From positions 1 to 41,233 of the forward strand of contig WYBA01000034.1 in NCBI GenBank assembly GCA_011526095.1: a stretch of DNA of 41,233 nt, given 5' to 3'. This DNA is from Myxococcales bacterium (GTDB lineage Bacteria > Myxococcota_A > Polyangia > Haliangiales > Haliangiaceae). Shown here one piece after another: positions 15,804 to 24,122 of this stretch. Position 1 is the stretch's first letter; the number at the start of each line of letters is the position of its first letter. A program made the translations under genes and the position numbers. The notes under the pieces were generated by a model that saw only the letters and a program-made list of their open reading frames with translations, made no database searches and was not told the origin of the DNA.

Positions 15804-16634
15804 TCAGTGGCCGTCGGGGACGACGAGCTCGATCTCGACCTGGGCGCCGTCGGGGTGGGTGAAGGCGTTCACCTGGTAGCGGCCGTCGGCGTCGTAGTAG
15901 ACGGTCATGGGCACGGCGGCGCCATCGATCGATGTCTCGTCGGCGCCGACCTCCATCCCGCGCGCGCGCGCGGCGGCGTCGAGCGCGGGGAGGGCGGCGG
16001 GGGCGGTGAGGGTCCAGGCGTAGGTGCGGGCGCCGTCGCTGGCGTCGGTGCGGACGTGGGCGAGCGGGTGCGCGCCGACGACCTCGAGCAGCCACGGCTC
16101 GACCCAGCCGGTGGCGAGGTCGGGCGACAGGGCGGCGGCGTCGGCGGCGGTCATCGGGCCGGCCTGGGCGACGCCGCAGCGGTAGGTGACGGAGAACGCG
16201 TCGGTGTCGGCGGGCATGCCGGCGACGACGAGCTCGTGGAGGTTGGCGTCGCGCCACGCGACGCGGTGCGCGAGCACGCCGGTCTCCAGCACGTCGTCGT
16301 ACGTCTCGGGCACGGCGCCGGTGAGGCGCTCGAGCTCGGCGGTGGCGGGCTCGCGCAGCCACATCGGGTCGGTCGCGCCGTCGAGCGCCCACTCGAGGTA
16401 GCGGGCGTCGGCGGTCTGGACGGCGCCGACGGCCACGGTCCGGACCTCTCCGTCGGGGCCGAGCAGCTTCGACATGATCTCGGGGACGCGGCCGGCGGCG
16501 ACGTCGACCAGGGTCGGCGTGCACGCGGGCGCGGCGGCGGCGGTGGTCGTGGTGTCGGTCGTGGGCGACGACGGCGCGGCGGCCGGCGAGCCGCACGCGG
16601 CGACGAGCAGGGTGAGGACAGCGGAGCGCTTCAT
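15804..16634 (-). CDS. Lipoprotein, paralog A
   Basis: 276 residues. The signal MKRSAVLTLLVAAC (C14) is followed by a Ser/Thr/Ala-rich spacer. The body contains MTAADAAALSPDLATGWVEPWLLE and AYAWTLTAPAALPALDAAARARGMEV, shared with paralog B encoded just upstream (same order and spacing, roughly half identical by eye in this part). The C-terminus forms strands around MTVYYDADGRYQV and VEIELVVPDGH. A few cysteines are in similar positions in both (ACTPTL/GCDLRL and RCGV/ACAV). No family recognised. It lies 70 bp downstream of paralog B with a 34-bp conserved element at its start, which suggests a tandem duplication that includes the upstream region. Confidence 0.7.
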   Translation of the reverse strand: MKRSAVLTLLVAACGSPAAAPSSPTTDTTTTAAAAPACTPTLVDVAAGRVPEIMSKLLGPDGEVRTVAVGAVQTADARYLEWALDGATDPMWLREPATAELERLTGAVPETYDDVLETGVLAHRVAWRDANLHELVVAGMPADTDAFSVTYRCGVAQAGPMTAADAAALSPDLATGWVEPWLLEVVGAHPLAHVRTDASDGARTYAWTLTAPAALPALDAAARARGMEVGADETSIDGAAVPMTVYYDADGRYQVNAFTHPDGAQVEIELVVPDGH

Positions 16635-16665
16635 CGCCCGCAGTTTCTCACGCCCGGGATCCGGC
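16632..16665 (-). promoter_or_regulatory. Conserved upstream element, copy A
   Basis: 34 bases that begin with the start codon of paralog A and run upstream. They match 17597-17630 with three mismatches. The core CCGGGATCC is palindromic around GGATCC. It may be a promoter or operator kept after duplication. Confidence 0.5.
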
Positions 16666-16704
16666 GCGGGGCAACACGCCGACGGGCGTGCGGCGCGCGG
16701 CGTG

Positions 16705-17571
16705 TCATTCGTCGTCCGCGAAGACGTGCACGACGGCGCCGTCCGGGGTGGGGTAGGTGGTGACCTCGTAGCCGCCCGCGGGGTCGAGGTAGGAGGTCGT
16801 GGTGACGGTCGTGTTGCCGAGGTCGTAGGGCCGGGTCTCGACGCCGAGCCCGCGCGCCCGCGCGGCGGCCTCGAGCGTCGCGAGGGCGTGTGGCGCGCTC
16901 AGGGTCCACACGTACTCGCGGGAGCTGGCATCGCGGGAGACCGAGGCGCGGGAGAGCGGCGCGCGTTCGAGCGCCTCGAGCACCCACCCCTCGACCCACG
17001 CCGCCGACAGCGCCGGCGTCAGCGCGGCGGCGTCGGCGGCGGTCATGGCCTTGGGCGCGGGCGACGACACGGCGCATGCGTAGGTGAGCATCAGCGTCTC
17101 GTCGGAGGAGGGGTAGGCGCCGACGATCAGCACGTGCGACTCGCGCGCGACGTCGTCGCTCCACACGACGTGGTGCGTGGTCGACAGGCCGGAGTCGTCG
17201 GTCTGTGGCGTGGCGCCGGCGAGGCGCCGGATCGCCGCGGCGGCGTCGTCGCGGAGCCACGTCGGCGAGATCGTGCGAACGACCTTCCACTCGATCGTGC
17301 GCATGCGCTCGAGCTGGATCGCGCTGACCATCACGGTGGTGTCGCTCTCGTCGTCAGCGTCTGCGGGGGAGGCGGCGTCAGCGAGCAGGTCGGCGATCAG
17401 CGCGGGTACGGTCAGGTCGTCGCCGATCCCGACGAGGCGAAGGTCGCAGCCGGCGGGTGAGGTGGGCGTCGCGTCGTCACCGGACGACATGATCGGCGCC
17501 GGCGCCGGCGCGACGGCGCGCGCGGCGCAAGCCGCGAGGAGGGCAGGGGGCAGGAGGGCGAGGCGGCGCAT
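16705..17571 (-). CDS. Lipoprotein, paralog B
   Basis: 288 residues. The signal MRRLALLPPALLAAC (C15) is followed by an Ala/Pro spacer and GCDLRLVGIGDDLTV. The block MTAADAAALTPALSAAWVEGWVLE and the segment YVWTLSAPHALATLEAAARARGLGV match paralog A. The C-terminal strands TTVTTTSYLDPAGGYEV and GAVVHVFADDE correspond too. Compared with A it carries an acidic insertion (DADDESDT). The start at 17571 has a TATCAT box nine bases upstream. The sequence equivalent to paralog A's start codon (17599-17597) is out of frame here, so translation now begins 28 bases later. It is divergent from the HEMTH lipoprotein gene. Confidence 0.7.
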   Translation of the reverse strand: MRRLALLPPALLAACAARAVAPAPAPIMSSGDDATPTSPAGCDLRLVGIGDDLTVPALIADLLADAASPADADDESDTTVMVSAIQLERMRTIEWKVVRTISPTWLRDDAAAAIRRLAGATPQTDDSGLSTTHHVVWSDDVARESHVLIVGAYPSSDETLMLTYACAVSSPAPKAMTAADAAALTPALSAAWVEGWVLEALERAPLSRASVSRDASSREYVWTLSAPHALATLEAAARARGLGVETRPYDLGNTTVTTTSYLDPAGGYEVTTYPTPDGAVVHVFADDE

Positions 17572-17580
17572 GGGCCGACG

Positions 17581-17586
17581 ATGATA
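17581..17586 (-). promoter_or_regulatory. -10 box of paralog B
   Basis: TATCAT on the minus strand, nine bases before the ATG at 17571. It lies between the conserved 34-bp element and the present start. Confidence 0.45.
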
Positions 17587-17596
17587 CGGCGGTGAT

Positions 17597-17630
17597 CATC
17601 GACCGCAGCTTCTCACACCCGGGATCCGGC
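17597..17630 (-). promoter_or_regulatory. Conserved upstream element, copy B
   Basis: 34 bases matching 16632-16665 with three mismatches (positions 6, 13 and 21 of the element, plus-strand reading). It lies 26 bases upstream of the present start of paralog B. Confidence 0.5.
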
Positions 17631-17675
17631 ACGGCGCGGGGCGGGGCGAGCGCGCGTGCGGGCGCCGGTCCGCGC

Positions 17676-17681
17676 TACGCT
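17676..17681 (+). promoter_or_regulatory. -10 box of HEMTH lipoprotein gene
   Basis: TACGCT six bases before the GTG at 17688. It supports the GTG start over an upstream in-frame start at 17592. Confidence 0.5.
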
Positions 17682-17687
17682 CGGCGG

Positions 17688-18728
17688 GTGAGCCCGCGCG
17701 CCTCTGCTCCGTGTCTCGCGCTGGCGCTGGCCGGCGTTGCGTGCGCCGTCGCGTGCGGCGGCGCGGCTGGCCCCGACGGCCGCGTCCACTCGGCGCAGCG
17801 CACCGGGCCGGCCGACGCGGCGGCGCGGCGCGCGCTGCTGGCGCGGGTGTCGCCGTCGAGCGAGGCGATCGTCGCGGCGTACGAGGCGCTGCCGACGGTG
17901 TTCGAGCTGCTCGAGGGGCCGTACACGGTGTCGAGCAGCGACACGTTCGACGGCTACTTCCGCGACAGCGCGATCGAGTCGGTCGTGACGTACATGGCCA
18001 CGGGCGTGCACGAGATGACGCACGCCTACGCCGGGCGGATGGCGTTCCAGGTGCTGGCGGAGCGCGCGCTGCCGCTCGGCGACGGCGCGCTCGCGCTGCC
18101 CGGCGACGACGGCCCGCGGCTGGTCCGGTTCACGCCGACGTTCCCGGCGCGCGAGCTCGACGCGTCCTTTCCGTCCGAGCTGCGGGCGTTCCGCTTCGGC
18201 GCGTACATCCACCCGGCCACGCCGCAGCTCTCCACGCAGGTCCACGGCGCCTACGGTTTGCTCGACGAGTACGCGGCCAGCCTGGCCGAGGCGCGCGCGG
18301 TGCTCGACTTCTGGCCGTGGGTGCGCGACGAGGCGCCGGTCGACGCGGGCGTGGTCCTCCAGTACGCGGTGCTGCTCGACGATCTCCAGGGCGCGCGAGC
18401 CGAGCTGCGGCTGTTCCTGCTCCACTACGTGTTGCACGCGCGCGACCACCACCCCGACGTCCACGCGGGGCTGCTCGGCAACGCCGAGCTGCGCGCGGCG
18501 TTCGCCGACGTCGACGACCGGTTCGCGGCCGCGGTCGACGCGGCACGCGCGCTCGAGCCCGAGGTGTGGGCGCTCGCGGCCGGCCGCGGCGTGCGCCTCG
18601 ACCGGGTGGACGGCGTGCTCCGCGTCGACGGCCACCCGCAGCGCGCCGACGACGCGGCGCGGTGGGGCGCGATGCGCGCGGCGATGGACGCGGCGCCGTA
18701 CCCGGAGATCGCCGCGTCGCTGCGGTGA
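17688..18728 (+). CDS. HEMTH-motif lipoprotein, possible metallopeptidase
   Basis: 346 residues from GTG. The N-terminus SPRASAPCLALALAGVACAVACGG is a lipoprotein-type signal, with C19 or C23 the candidate lipid site. A zinc-binding HEMTH motif lies at 108-112 (GVHEMTHAY), after the hydrophobic run SVVTYMAT. About 80 residues later YGLLDEYAASL supplies a Glu (E194) in a place that could be the third ligand of a gluzincin. The protein therefore looks like an anchored zinc peptidase, but the rest is unfamiliar and activity is unproven. The start is 116 bp from paralog B, on the opposite strand. Confidence 0.7.
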   Translation: MSPRASAPCLALALAGVACAVACGGAAGPDGRVHSAQRTGPADAAARRALLARVSPSSEAIVAAYEALPTVFELLEGPYTVSSSDTFDGYFRDSAIESVVTYMATGVHEMTHAYAGRMAFQVLAERALPLGDGALALPGDDGPRLVRFTPTFPARELDASFPSELRAFRFGAYIHPATPQLSTQVHGAYGLLDEYAASLAEARAVLDFWPWVRDEAPVDAGVVLQYAVLLDDLQGARAELRLFLLHYVLHARDHHPDVHAGLLGNAELRAAFADVDDRFAAAVDAARALEPEVWALAAGRGVRLDRVDGVLRVDGHPQRADDAARWGAMRAAMDAAPYPEIAASLR

Positions 18729-18754
18729 GCGGCGCCCGGGCGCGGCGGGCCTGG

Positions 18755-18760
18755 TACCGT
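18755..18760 (+). promoter_or_regulatory. -10 box of DUF434 gene
   Basis: TACCGT nine bases before the ATG at 18770. Confidence 0.4.
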
Positions 18761-18769
18761 GGACCGGCC

Positions 18770-19729
18770 ATGGTCGAGCTGTTCTCGGGGGCCGTCGGGA
18801 TCGAGCCGGGCGACGCGGCGCCGGGCGGGGACGACCTGGAGGGGCGGTTCGCGACGGTGGCCGAGGCGCGGGCGCGGGCGGCGGAGATCGGCGACGACCA
18901 CTTCGCGATCTGCGAGGGGGGCGTGGTGGTGTCGGTGGGGGAGGGGCGGTACGAGGACGACGGCGCGGGCGGGACGACGCGCACGCTGACGTGGCGCGAG
19001 GGGCGCGGCGCACGCGTGGCGCCCGGGGCCGACGCGGCGCCGCGCCATCGCGGGCCGCACCCGTCGGACCGGGCGATCTTCGCGCCGGCGCGGCTGCCGG
19101 CCTTGCGCGAGGCGGTCGCGGATCTGAGCTGGCTGTTCGGGCGCGGGTACGGCGAGGTCGCGGCGATCGCGGTGGTCGGCGACCGCTACCAGCTGCGCAA
19201 GCGCGCGCGCCTGGCGGCGGCGCGGATGGCGGCGCCCGACGCCGTCGCGGCGGCGCGGCGCGCGCGGCGCCTCGACCTCGACGCGCTGCGCGGGCGGCCG
19301 CTGGTGATCGACGGGTTCAACGTGCTGGTCACGGGCGAGTCGGCGCTGTCGGGCGCGGTCGTGCTGCGGGGCCGCGACGGCGCGCTGCGCGATCTCGGCT
19401 CGGTCTACGGCAGCTACCGCGCGGTCGACGAGACCGAGCGCGTGATCGCGACGCTGGTCGAGGTGCTCGGCGCGGCGGCGCCGGCGTCGGTGACGTGGCT
19501 GCTCGATCGTCCGGTGTCGAACAGCGGGCGGCTCGCGGCGCGGCTGCGCGCGGCGGCGCCGGGGTGGACGGTCGAGCTGGTCGACGCGCCGGATCCGGCG
19601 CTCGCCGCGTCGACGGCGGTGGTGGCGACGGCGGACGCGTGGATCCTCGACCGGTGCGCGGCGTGGATCGACCTGCCGGCGGCGGTGATCGCGGCGCGCG
19701 GCGCGACGCCGTGGCTGATCGAGGCGTAG
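18770..19729 (+). CDS. DUF434-family protein
   Basis: 319 residues. From about residue 98 the sequence HPSDRAIFAPARLPALREAV opens the DUF434 domain, followed by DLSWLFGRGY, VGDRYQLRKRARLA and, after a linker, VIDGFNVLVT (DGFNVL at 181-186), RGRDGALRDLGSVYGSYR and LDRPVSNSGRLAA, the second part of the family (DUF5616-like). The asparagine and aspartates in these motifs look conserved and may be catalytic (inference; no reaction is known). The first 95 residues (FSGAVGIEPGD to the Arg-rich run) are an extension not in the core family. There is no signal peptide. Location is cytoplasmic by sequence. Confidence 0.85.
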   Translation: MVELFSGAVGIEPGDAAPGGDDLEGRFATVAEARARAAEIGDDHFAICEGGVVVSVGEGRYEDDGAGGTTRTLTWREGRGARVAPGADAAPRHRGPHPSDRAIFAPARLPALREAVADLSWLFGRGYGEVAAIAVVGDRYQLRKRARLAAARMAAPDAVAAARRARRLDLDALRGRPLVIDGFNVLVTGESALSGAVVLRGRDGALRDLGSVYGSYRAVDETERVIATLVEVLGAAAPASVTWLLDRPVSNSGRLAARLRAAAPGWTVELVDAPDPALAASTAVVATADAWILDRCAAWIDLPAAVIAARGATPWLIEA

Positions 19730-19773
19730 CCGCGCGTTGCGGCCGCCGCGAGGTGTGCGAGGCTGCGCGCGTG

Positions 19774-20961
19774 ATGCGCTCCTCGTGCGTGATCCTCGTG
19801 GTCCTGGGATCCCTGGCGGCGGCCTGCGGCGCGTCGTCCCCGCCGGCCGCGGCGCCGGCGCCGGCGGTCGCGCCGGTCGCGCCCGCGGCCGCCGAGGTGG
19901 CCGCGCCGGTCGCCCTCGGCGCGGCGTGCGACGGCGCCTCGCTGCTGCAGACTCCCGAGGCGTTCGACGCGGCCGGGCCGTGGCCCGTCGGCGCGCGCAC
20001 GGTCGTGGCCGACGGGCTCACGCTCGAGGTGTGGTACCCGGCGCGCCCGGGCTCCGACGCCGGGCAGCCGCGCGCGCGCTACGACCTGCGCGAGGTCATG
20101 CCGCCCGCCGAGGCGGCCAAGATCCCCGACGAGGACAACGCCTGGCTCGACTGCGCGTGCCACCGCGACCTGCCGCTCGACGACGCGCACGGGCCGTACC
20201 CGGTCGTCGTGTTCCTCCACGGCGCGGCGTCGTTCCGCGCGCAGAGCGCGTTCCTCGCGGCGCACTGGGCGAGCCGCGGGTTCGTCGTCGTCGCGCCGGA
20301 CGTGCCCGGCGCCGGGCTCGCCGCCGCGCTCGGCGAGGCCCAGGACGGCACGTTCGCCGCGCCCGGGCTCGTCGCCGAGGTCGTCGCGCGCGGCGACGGC
20401 GGCGCGGCCGATCCGCTGGCGTTCGTGCGCGCCCACCTCGCGCCGCGGGTCGCGGTCGCCGGGCACTCGCTGGGCAGCATGCTCGCGACGACGATCGCCG
20501 ACCGCGACGAGGTCGCCGCGACGATCGCGATGGCCGGCGCGCTGATCCGCGGGCGCGGGCCGGCGCTGCTGCTCGTCGGCGATCGCGACGGCATCGCGCC
20601 GGCGGACCGGGCGCGCGCGGGGTTCGACGACGCGCCGGCCGGCGACGAGCTGGTGATCGTGCGCGGCGCCGGGCACCTGGCGTTCAGCGACCTGTGCCTG
20701 CTCGGCGCCGACCGCGGCGGCGCGCTCGCGATCGCGCGCGCCCATGGCGTCGCCGTGCCCGACCTCGTCGCCGAGCTGTCGCAGGACGGCTGCCGCGCCG
20801 ACGACGCGCCGTTCGCGCAGACCGCGCCGGCGATCCGCGCGGCGACGGCGGCGCGGCTCGAGGCGACGCTGCGCTGCGATCCGCGCGGCGAGGCGGCGCT
20901 GGCCGCGCTGCCGCAGGCGTTCGACGTCGAGCGCCTGGTCGGCGGCGGCCAGGCGCGGTGA
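19774..20961 (+). CDS. Lipoprotein alpha/beta hydrolase
   Basis: 395 residues. The signal MRSSCVILVVLGSLAAAC (C18) is followed by an Ala/Pro spacer. The core is an alpha/beta hydrolase: oxyanion HG at VVVFLHGAASF, nucleophile S232 in VAGHSLGSML, a probable acid at D270 or D272 in LLVGDRDGIAP, and H301 in VRGAGHLAFSD. The layout resembles dienelactone-hydrolase/PAF-acetylhydrolase-type esterases. As a lipoprotein it would work outside the cytoplasm on a small ester or lipid. There is a GTG three bases earlier (19771); no TANNNT box is seen. Its stop is three bases from the stop of the convergent beta-lactamase-like gene. Confidence 0.85.
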   Translation: MRSSCVILVVLGSLAAACGASSPPAAAPAPAVAPVAPAAAEVAAPVALGAACDGASLLQTPEAFDAAGPWPVGARTVVADGLTLEVWYPARPGSDAGQPRARYDLREVMPPAEAAKIPDEDNAWLDCACHRDLPLDDAHGPYPVVVFLHGAASFRAQSAFLAAHWASRGFVVVAPDVPGAGLAAALGEAQDGTFAAPGLVAEVVARGDGGAADPLAFVRAHLAPRVAVAGHSLGSMLATTIADRDEVAATIAMAGALIRGRGPALLLVGDRDGIAPADRARAGFDDAPAGDELVIVRGAGHLAFSDLCLLGADRGGALAIARAHGVAVPDLVAELSQDGCRADDAPFAQTAPAIRAATAARLEATLRCDPRGEAALAALPQAFDVERLVGGGQAR

Positions 20962-20964
20962 GCG

Positions 20965-22182
20965 TCAGCGCGCGCGCCGCGCGCACGCCTGGGCGGCGGT
21001 GTTGAGGCGCAGCAGGCGCAGGTCGCCGATCGGCGTGCCGCTGCCGGTGTTGACGATGAAGCCGAGCGAGAGCTGGTGCTCGGGGTCGGCCCAGGCGCCG
21101 GACCCGCCCCAGCCGAAGTGGCCGTAGGCGCGCGGCGCGACGCCGCGGAACGTGCCGACGCGGTGGTAGCCGAGGCGCCAGCGCATCTTGAACACGACGA
21201 CCTGGTCGTAGCCGTCGGCCTGGACCTCGGTGGCGCGCGCGACCGTCTCGGGGGAGAGCACGCGGACGCCGTCGAGCGTGCCGCCGGCGGCGAGCAGCGC
21301 GTAGAGGCGCGCGAGCGAGCGCGCGGTGAACAGGCCGTTGGCCGCGGGGATGCACGCCGCGAGCGCCTCGTCCGACGAGAAGTCGAACGTCGAGATGCCG
21401 TGGGGGGCGAGGGCGGCGGCGGCGCGGTCGAAGTCGACGGGGTGGCCGAGCAGCCGCAGGCCGCGCTCGACCGCGCCGAACACGCGCTGGCGGCGCCGGC
21501 GCGCCGCGTGGAACGCCGCCTCGTCGCGCGGGCCGCGCGCGCGCCGCGCCGGCGAGCCGATCAGGCGCGCGGCGCGGTGCAGCTCGCTCGCCGGCGCGCC
21601 GACGTACAGCCCGTCGAGGCCGAGCGGCGCGGCGAGCTCGTCGGCGACGAACGCGGGCACGGGCTTGCCGCTGATCCGACGGATCAGCTCGCCGACGAGG
21701 AAGCCGTAGGTGAGCGCCTGGTAGGCGGTGGCGCCGGGCGGCACCGGCGACGGCGCGGCGGCCGCGAGCGCGCCGACCATGTGGTCCCAGTCGAGCAGGC
21801 GGCGCGCGTCGTCGATCAGGTCGCGGATGTTGAACAGCCCGGCGCGGTGGGTGAGCACGTCGCGCACGGTGATCGCGCCCTTGCCGGCCTGGGCGAACTC
21901 GGGCCAGTAGCGCGCGACGGGCGCGTCGTAGTCGAGGAGGCCGCGGTCGGCGAGCACGTGGAGCGCGGTCGTGATCACGCCCTTGGTCGTCGAGTACGAC
22001 ACGCACATCGTGTCGCGCAGCCACGGCGCGCCGGACTCGTCCTTGACGCCGCCCCACAGATCGACGACGCAGCGGCCGCGGTGGTAGACGCACACCGCGG
22101 CGCCGCCGGGGCCCTTGCGCAGCAGGGTCTCGAGCTGGCGCCTGACCGGCTCGAAGCCGCGGGAGACGACGCCGTGGATCAC
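20965..22182 (-). CDS. Serine beta-lactamase-like hydrolase (class C/EstB type)
   Basis: 405 residues. The SxxK motif is S64-T-T-K67 (SYSTTKGVITTALH), with THRAGLFNIRDLI and a possible catalytic Tyr in QALTYGFLVGELI. The C-terminal glycine strand reads GHFGWGGSGAWADP in the place of KTG. This is the architecture of class C beta-lactamase relatives, many of which are esterases or D-aminopeptidases; a true beta-lactamase role should not be assumed. The KTG replacement (FGWGG) favours an EstB-like esterase. No signal peptide is visible, which also argues against a periplasmic beta-lactamase. The GTG start has a GATGCT box six bases upstream. Confidence 0.88.
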   Translation of the reverse strand: MIHGVVSRGFEPVRRQLETLLRKGPGGAAVCVYHRGRCVVDLWGGVKDESGAPWLRDTMCVSYSTTKGVITTALHVLADRGLLDYDAPVARYWPEFAQAGKGAITVRDVLTHRAGLFNIRDLIDDARRLLDWDHMVGALAAAAPSPVPPGATAYQALTYGFLVGELIRRISGKPVPAFVADELAAPLGLDGLYVGAPASELHRAARLIGSPARRARGPRDEAAFHAARRRRQRVFGAVERGLRLLGHPVDFDRAAAALAPHGISTFDFSSDEALAACIPAANGLFTARSLARLYALLAAGGTLDGVRVLSPETVARATEVQADGYDQVVVFKMRWRLGYHRVGTFRGVAPRAYGHFGWGGSGAWADPEHQLSLGFIVNTGSGTPIGDLRLLRLNTAAQACARRAR

Positions 22183-22188
22183 GCCCCG

Positions 22189-22194
22189 AGCATC
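22189..22194 (-). promoter_or_regulatory. -10-like box of beta-lactamase-like gene
   Basis: GATGCT on the minus strand, six bases before the GTG at 22182. It is one base away from TANNNT and divergent from the kinase promoter. Confidence 0.35.
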
Positions 22195-22221
22195 GCACGG
22201 CCGCGCCGCGCCGGACGCGGT

Positions 22222-22227
22222 TACGAT
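22222..22227 (+). promoter_or_regulatory. -10 box of Ser/Thr kinase gene
   Basis: TACGAT six bases before the ATG at 22234; the gap is six Gs. Confidence 0.45.
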
Positions 22228-22233
22228 GGGGGG

Positions 22234-24111
22234 ATGGTCACCGACGAGGAGCGTTCATCGGGAGGCCGCGCCGGGGGCGACGCCAGGGTCGACGTCGACG
22301 CCGAGACCCAGCGCGACGGCGACGGCGGGGACGACGCGCCGGGCGTCGCGGCGATCGGCCCGCGCTACGAGCTCGGCGAGGCGATCGGCCGCGGCGGGAT
22401 GGGCGAGGTCGTCGCGGCGCGCGACCGCCAGCTCGGGCGCGAGGTCGCGGTCAAGCGCCTGCGCGGCGCGCTGTCGACGCTCGACGCCGCGACGATCGCG
22501 CGGTTCACCCGCGAGGCGCGCGTGCAGGGGCGCCTCGATCACCCGGCGATCGCGCCGGTCCACGAGCTGGGCACCGACGCCGAGGGCCGGCCGTTCTTCG
22601 TCATGAAGCGGCTGCGCGGGCGCACGCTCGCCGAGGTGCTCGCCGCGCGCCGGCGCGGGGCGGAGGCCGAGGCGCCGCCGCTGCACGCGCTGCTCGCGGC
22701 GTTCGCCAGCGTGTGTCAGGCGGCGCACTTCGCGCACGAGCGGGGCGTGATCCACCGCGACCTCAAGCCCGCGAACATCGTGCTCGGCGACTTCGGCGAG
22801 GTGTGGGTGATCGACTGGGGGATCGCCAAGCTCAGCGGCGAGCCCGACGACGCCGCGTCGCCGTCGCGGCGCGTGCGGACCCAGGGCGACGCCGCGCTCA
22901 CCGACGACGACAGCGTGCTCGGCACGCCCGGGTACATGCCGCCCGAGCAGCTCCACGGCGCGCCGCTCGACGGGCGCGCCGACGTCTACGCGCTCGGCTG
23001 CATCCTGTTCGAGCTGCTCGCGCGCGAGCCGCTGCACCCGGTCGGGCGCGCGGTCGCGGTCGAGTCGACGCTGGCGGGCGTCGACGCCCGGCCGTCCGCC
23101 CGGCGCCCCGACCTCGACGTCCCGCCCGAGCTCGACGCGATCTGCGTCCGCGCCACCGCGCGCGCCGCCGACGACCGGTTCGCGTCGGCGCGCGCGCTGC
23201 ACGACGCGCTCGATCGCTACCTCGCCGGCGATCGCGATCTCGAGCGCCGGCGCGCGCTCGCCGCGGACCACCTCGCCGCCGCGCGCGGCGCGCTCGCCGC
23301 CGCGGACGCGGCCGTCGCGGCCGACGTCGTCGATGCCCGGCGCCGCGCGCTGCGCGAGGCCGGCCGCGCGCTCGCGCTCGATCCGGCCGATCGCGCCGCC
23401 GCGGCGCTGGTGACGCGCCTGCTGGTCGAGCCGCCGGCGGTGGCGCCCGCCGAGGTCGAGCGCGACCTCGCCGCGGCGCGCGATCGCCGCGCGCGCTCGC
23501 TGGTCCAGCTCATCCTGACGACCTACCTGTCCTACGTGCTGTTCGCCCCGCTGATCCTGTGGATGGGGATCCGGCGGTGGGAGCCGGTCGTGGTGTTCGG
23601 CGCGGTGTGGGGCGCGGCGAGCGCGACGGCGTGGTGGTTCGGCCGGCGCGGCGTGCCGCGGTGGGGGCCGTGGGCGCTGATGGCGGCGAGCGCCTCGATG
23701 ATCGTCATGGTCGGGCAGATCTTCGGCGTGCTCGTCGTCGCGCCGGTGATCGCGGTGTCCGGCGCCGCGGTGATGTGCCTGCACCCTTTCGCGCCGGCGC
23801 GCGCCGGCGTCGTCGCGGTCTACGCGGCCGCGGCGATCGGCCCGCTCGCGCTCGAGCAGCTCGGCGCGATCGCGCCGACGTTCGCGTTCCTCGGCGACCA
23901 CGTCGTCGTGACGTCGCGCGCGATGGCGTGGCCGCAGGCGGCGAGCGCGGTGACGCTGGCGCTGATGGTGCTCGCCGGGCTCGTGCTCGTCGGGCGGCTC
24001 ACCGGGCGGACGCGCGCGCTGCTCGACGCCGACGAGCGCAACCGCGCGATGGCGGCGTGGCAGCTCGCGCAGCTCGCCGGCGGGACCGCGCCGCCGGGGC
24101 CACGCGCGTAG
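22234..24111 (+). CDS. Eukaryote-like Ser/Thr protein kinase, membrane-anchored
   Basis: 625 residues. Kinase domain at about 45-345: Gly-rich loop GRGGMGEVV (52-60), VAVKR with K74, HRDLKPAN (catalytic D176, N181), VIDWG (metal-binding D194, DWG for the usual DFG) and GTPGYMPPEQ. All catalytic residues are intact. A helical segment (EVERDLAAARDRRARSLVQ) leads to four to five hydrophobic segments after about residue 425 (ILTTYLSYVLFAPLILWMG, VVFGAVWGAASA, MAASASMIVMVGQIFGVLVV and others). It lacks PASTA repeats, so the membrane domain may itself be the sensor. The first 43 residues are acidic and disordered. The TACGAT box is six bases before ATG. Its stop TAG is part of the next gene's -10 box. 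Confidence 0.92.
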   Translation: MVTDEERSSGGRAGGDARVDVDAETQRDGDGGDDAPGVAAIGPRYELGEAIGRGGMGEVVAARDRQLGREVAVKRLRGALSTLDAATIARFTREARVQGRLDHPAIAPVHELGTDAEGRPFFVMKRLRGRTLAEVLAARRRGAEAEAPPLHALLAAFASVCQAAHFAHERGVIHRDLKPANIVLGDFGEVWVIDWGIAKLSGEPDDAASPSRRVRTQGDAALTDDDSVLGTPGYMPPEQLHGAPLDGRADVYALGCILFELLAREPLHPVGRAVAVESTLAGVDARPSARRPDLDVPPELDAICVRATARAADDRFASARALHDALDRYLAGDRDLERRRALAADHLAAARGALAAADAAVAADVVDARRRALREAGRALALDPADRAAAALVTRLLVEPPAVAPAEVERDLAAARDRRARSLVQLILTTYLSYVLFAPLILWMGIRRWEPVVVFGAVWGAASATAWWFGRRGVPRWGPWALMAASASMIVMVGQIFGVLVVAPVIAVSGAAVMCLHPFAPARAGVVAVYAAAAIGPLALEQLGAIAPTFAFLGDHVVVTSRAMAWPQAASAVTLALMVLAGLVLVGRLTGRTRALLDADERNRAMAAWQLAQLAGGTAPPGPRA

Positions 24112-24114
24112 AAT
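24109..24114 (+). promoter_or_regulatory. -10 box of lipoprotein gene
   Basis: TAGAAT eight bases before the ATG at 24123. It overlaps the TAG stop codon of the kinase gene (24109-24111). Confidence 0.45.
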
Positions 24115-24122
24115 CGACGGCG

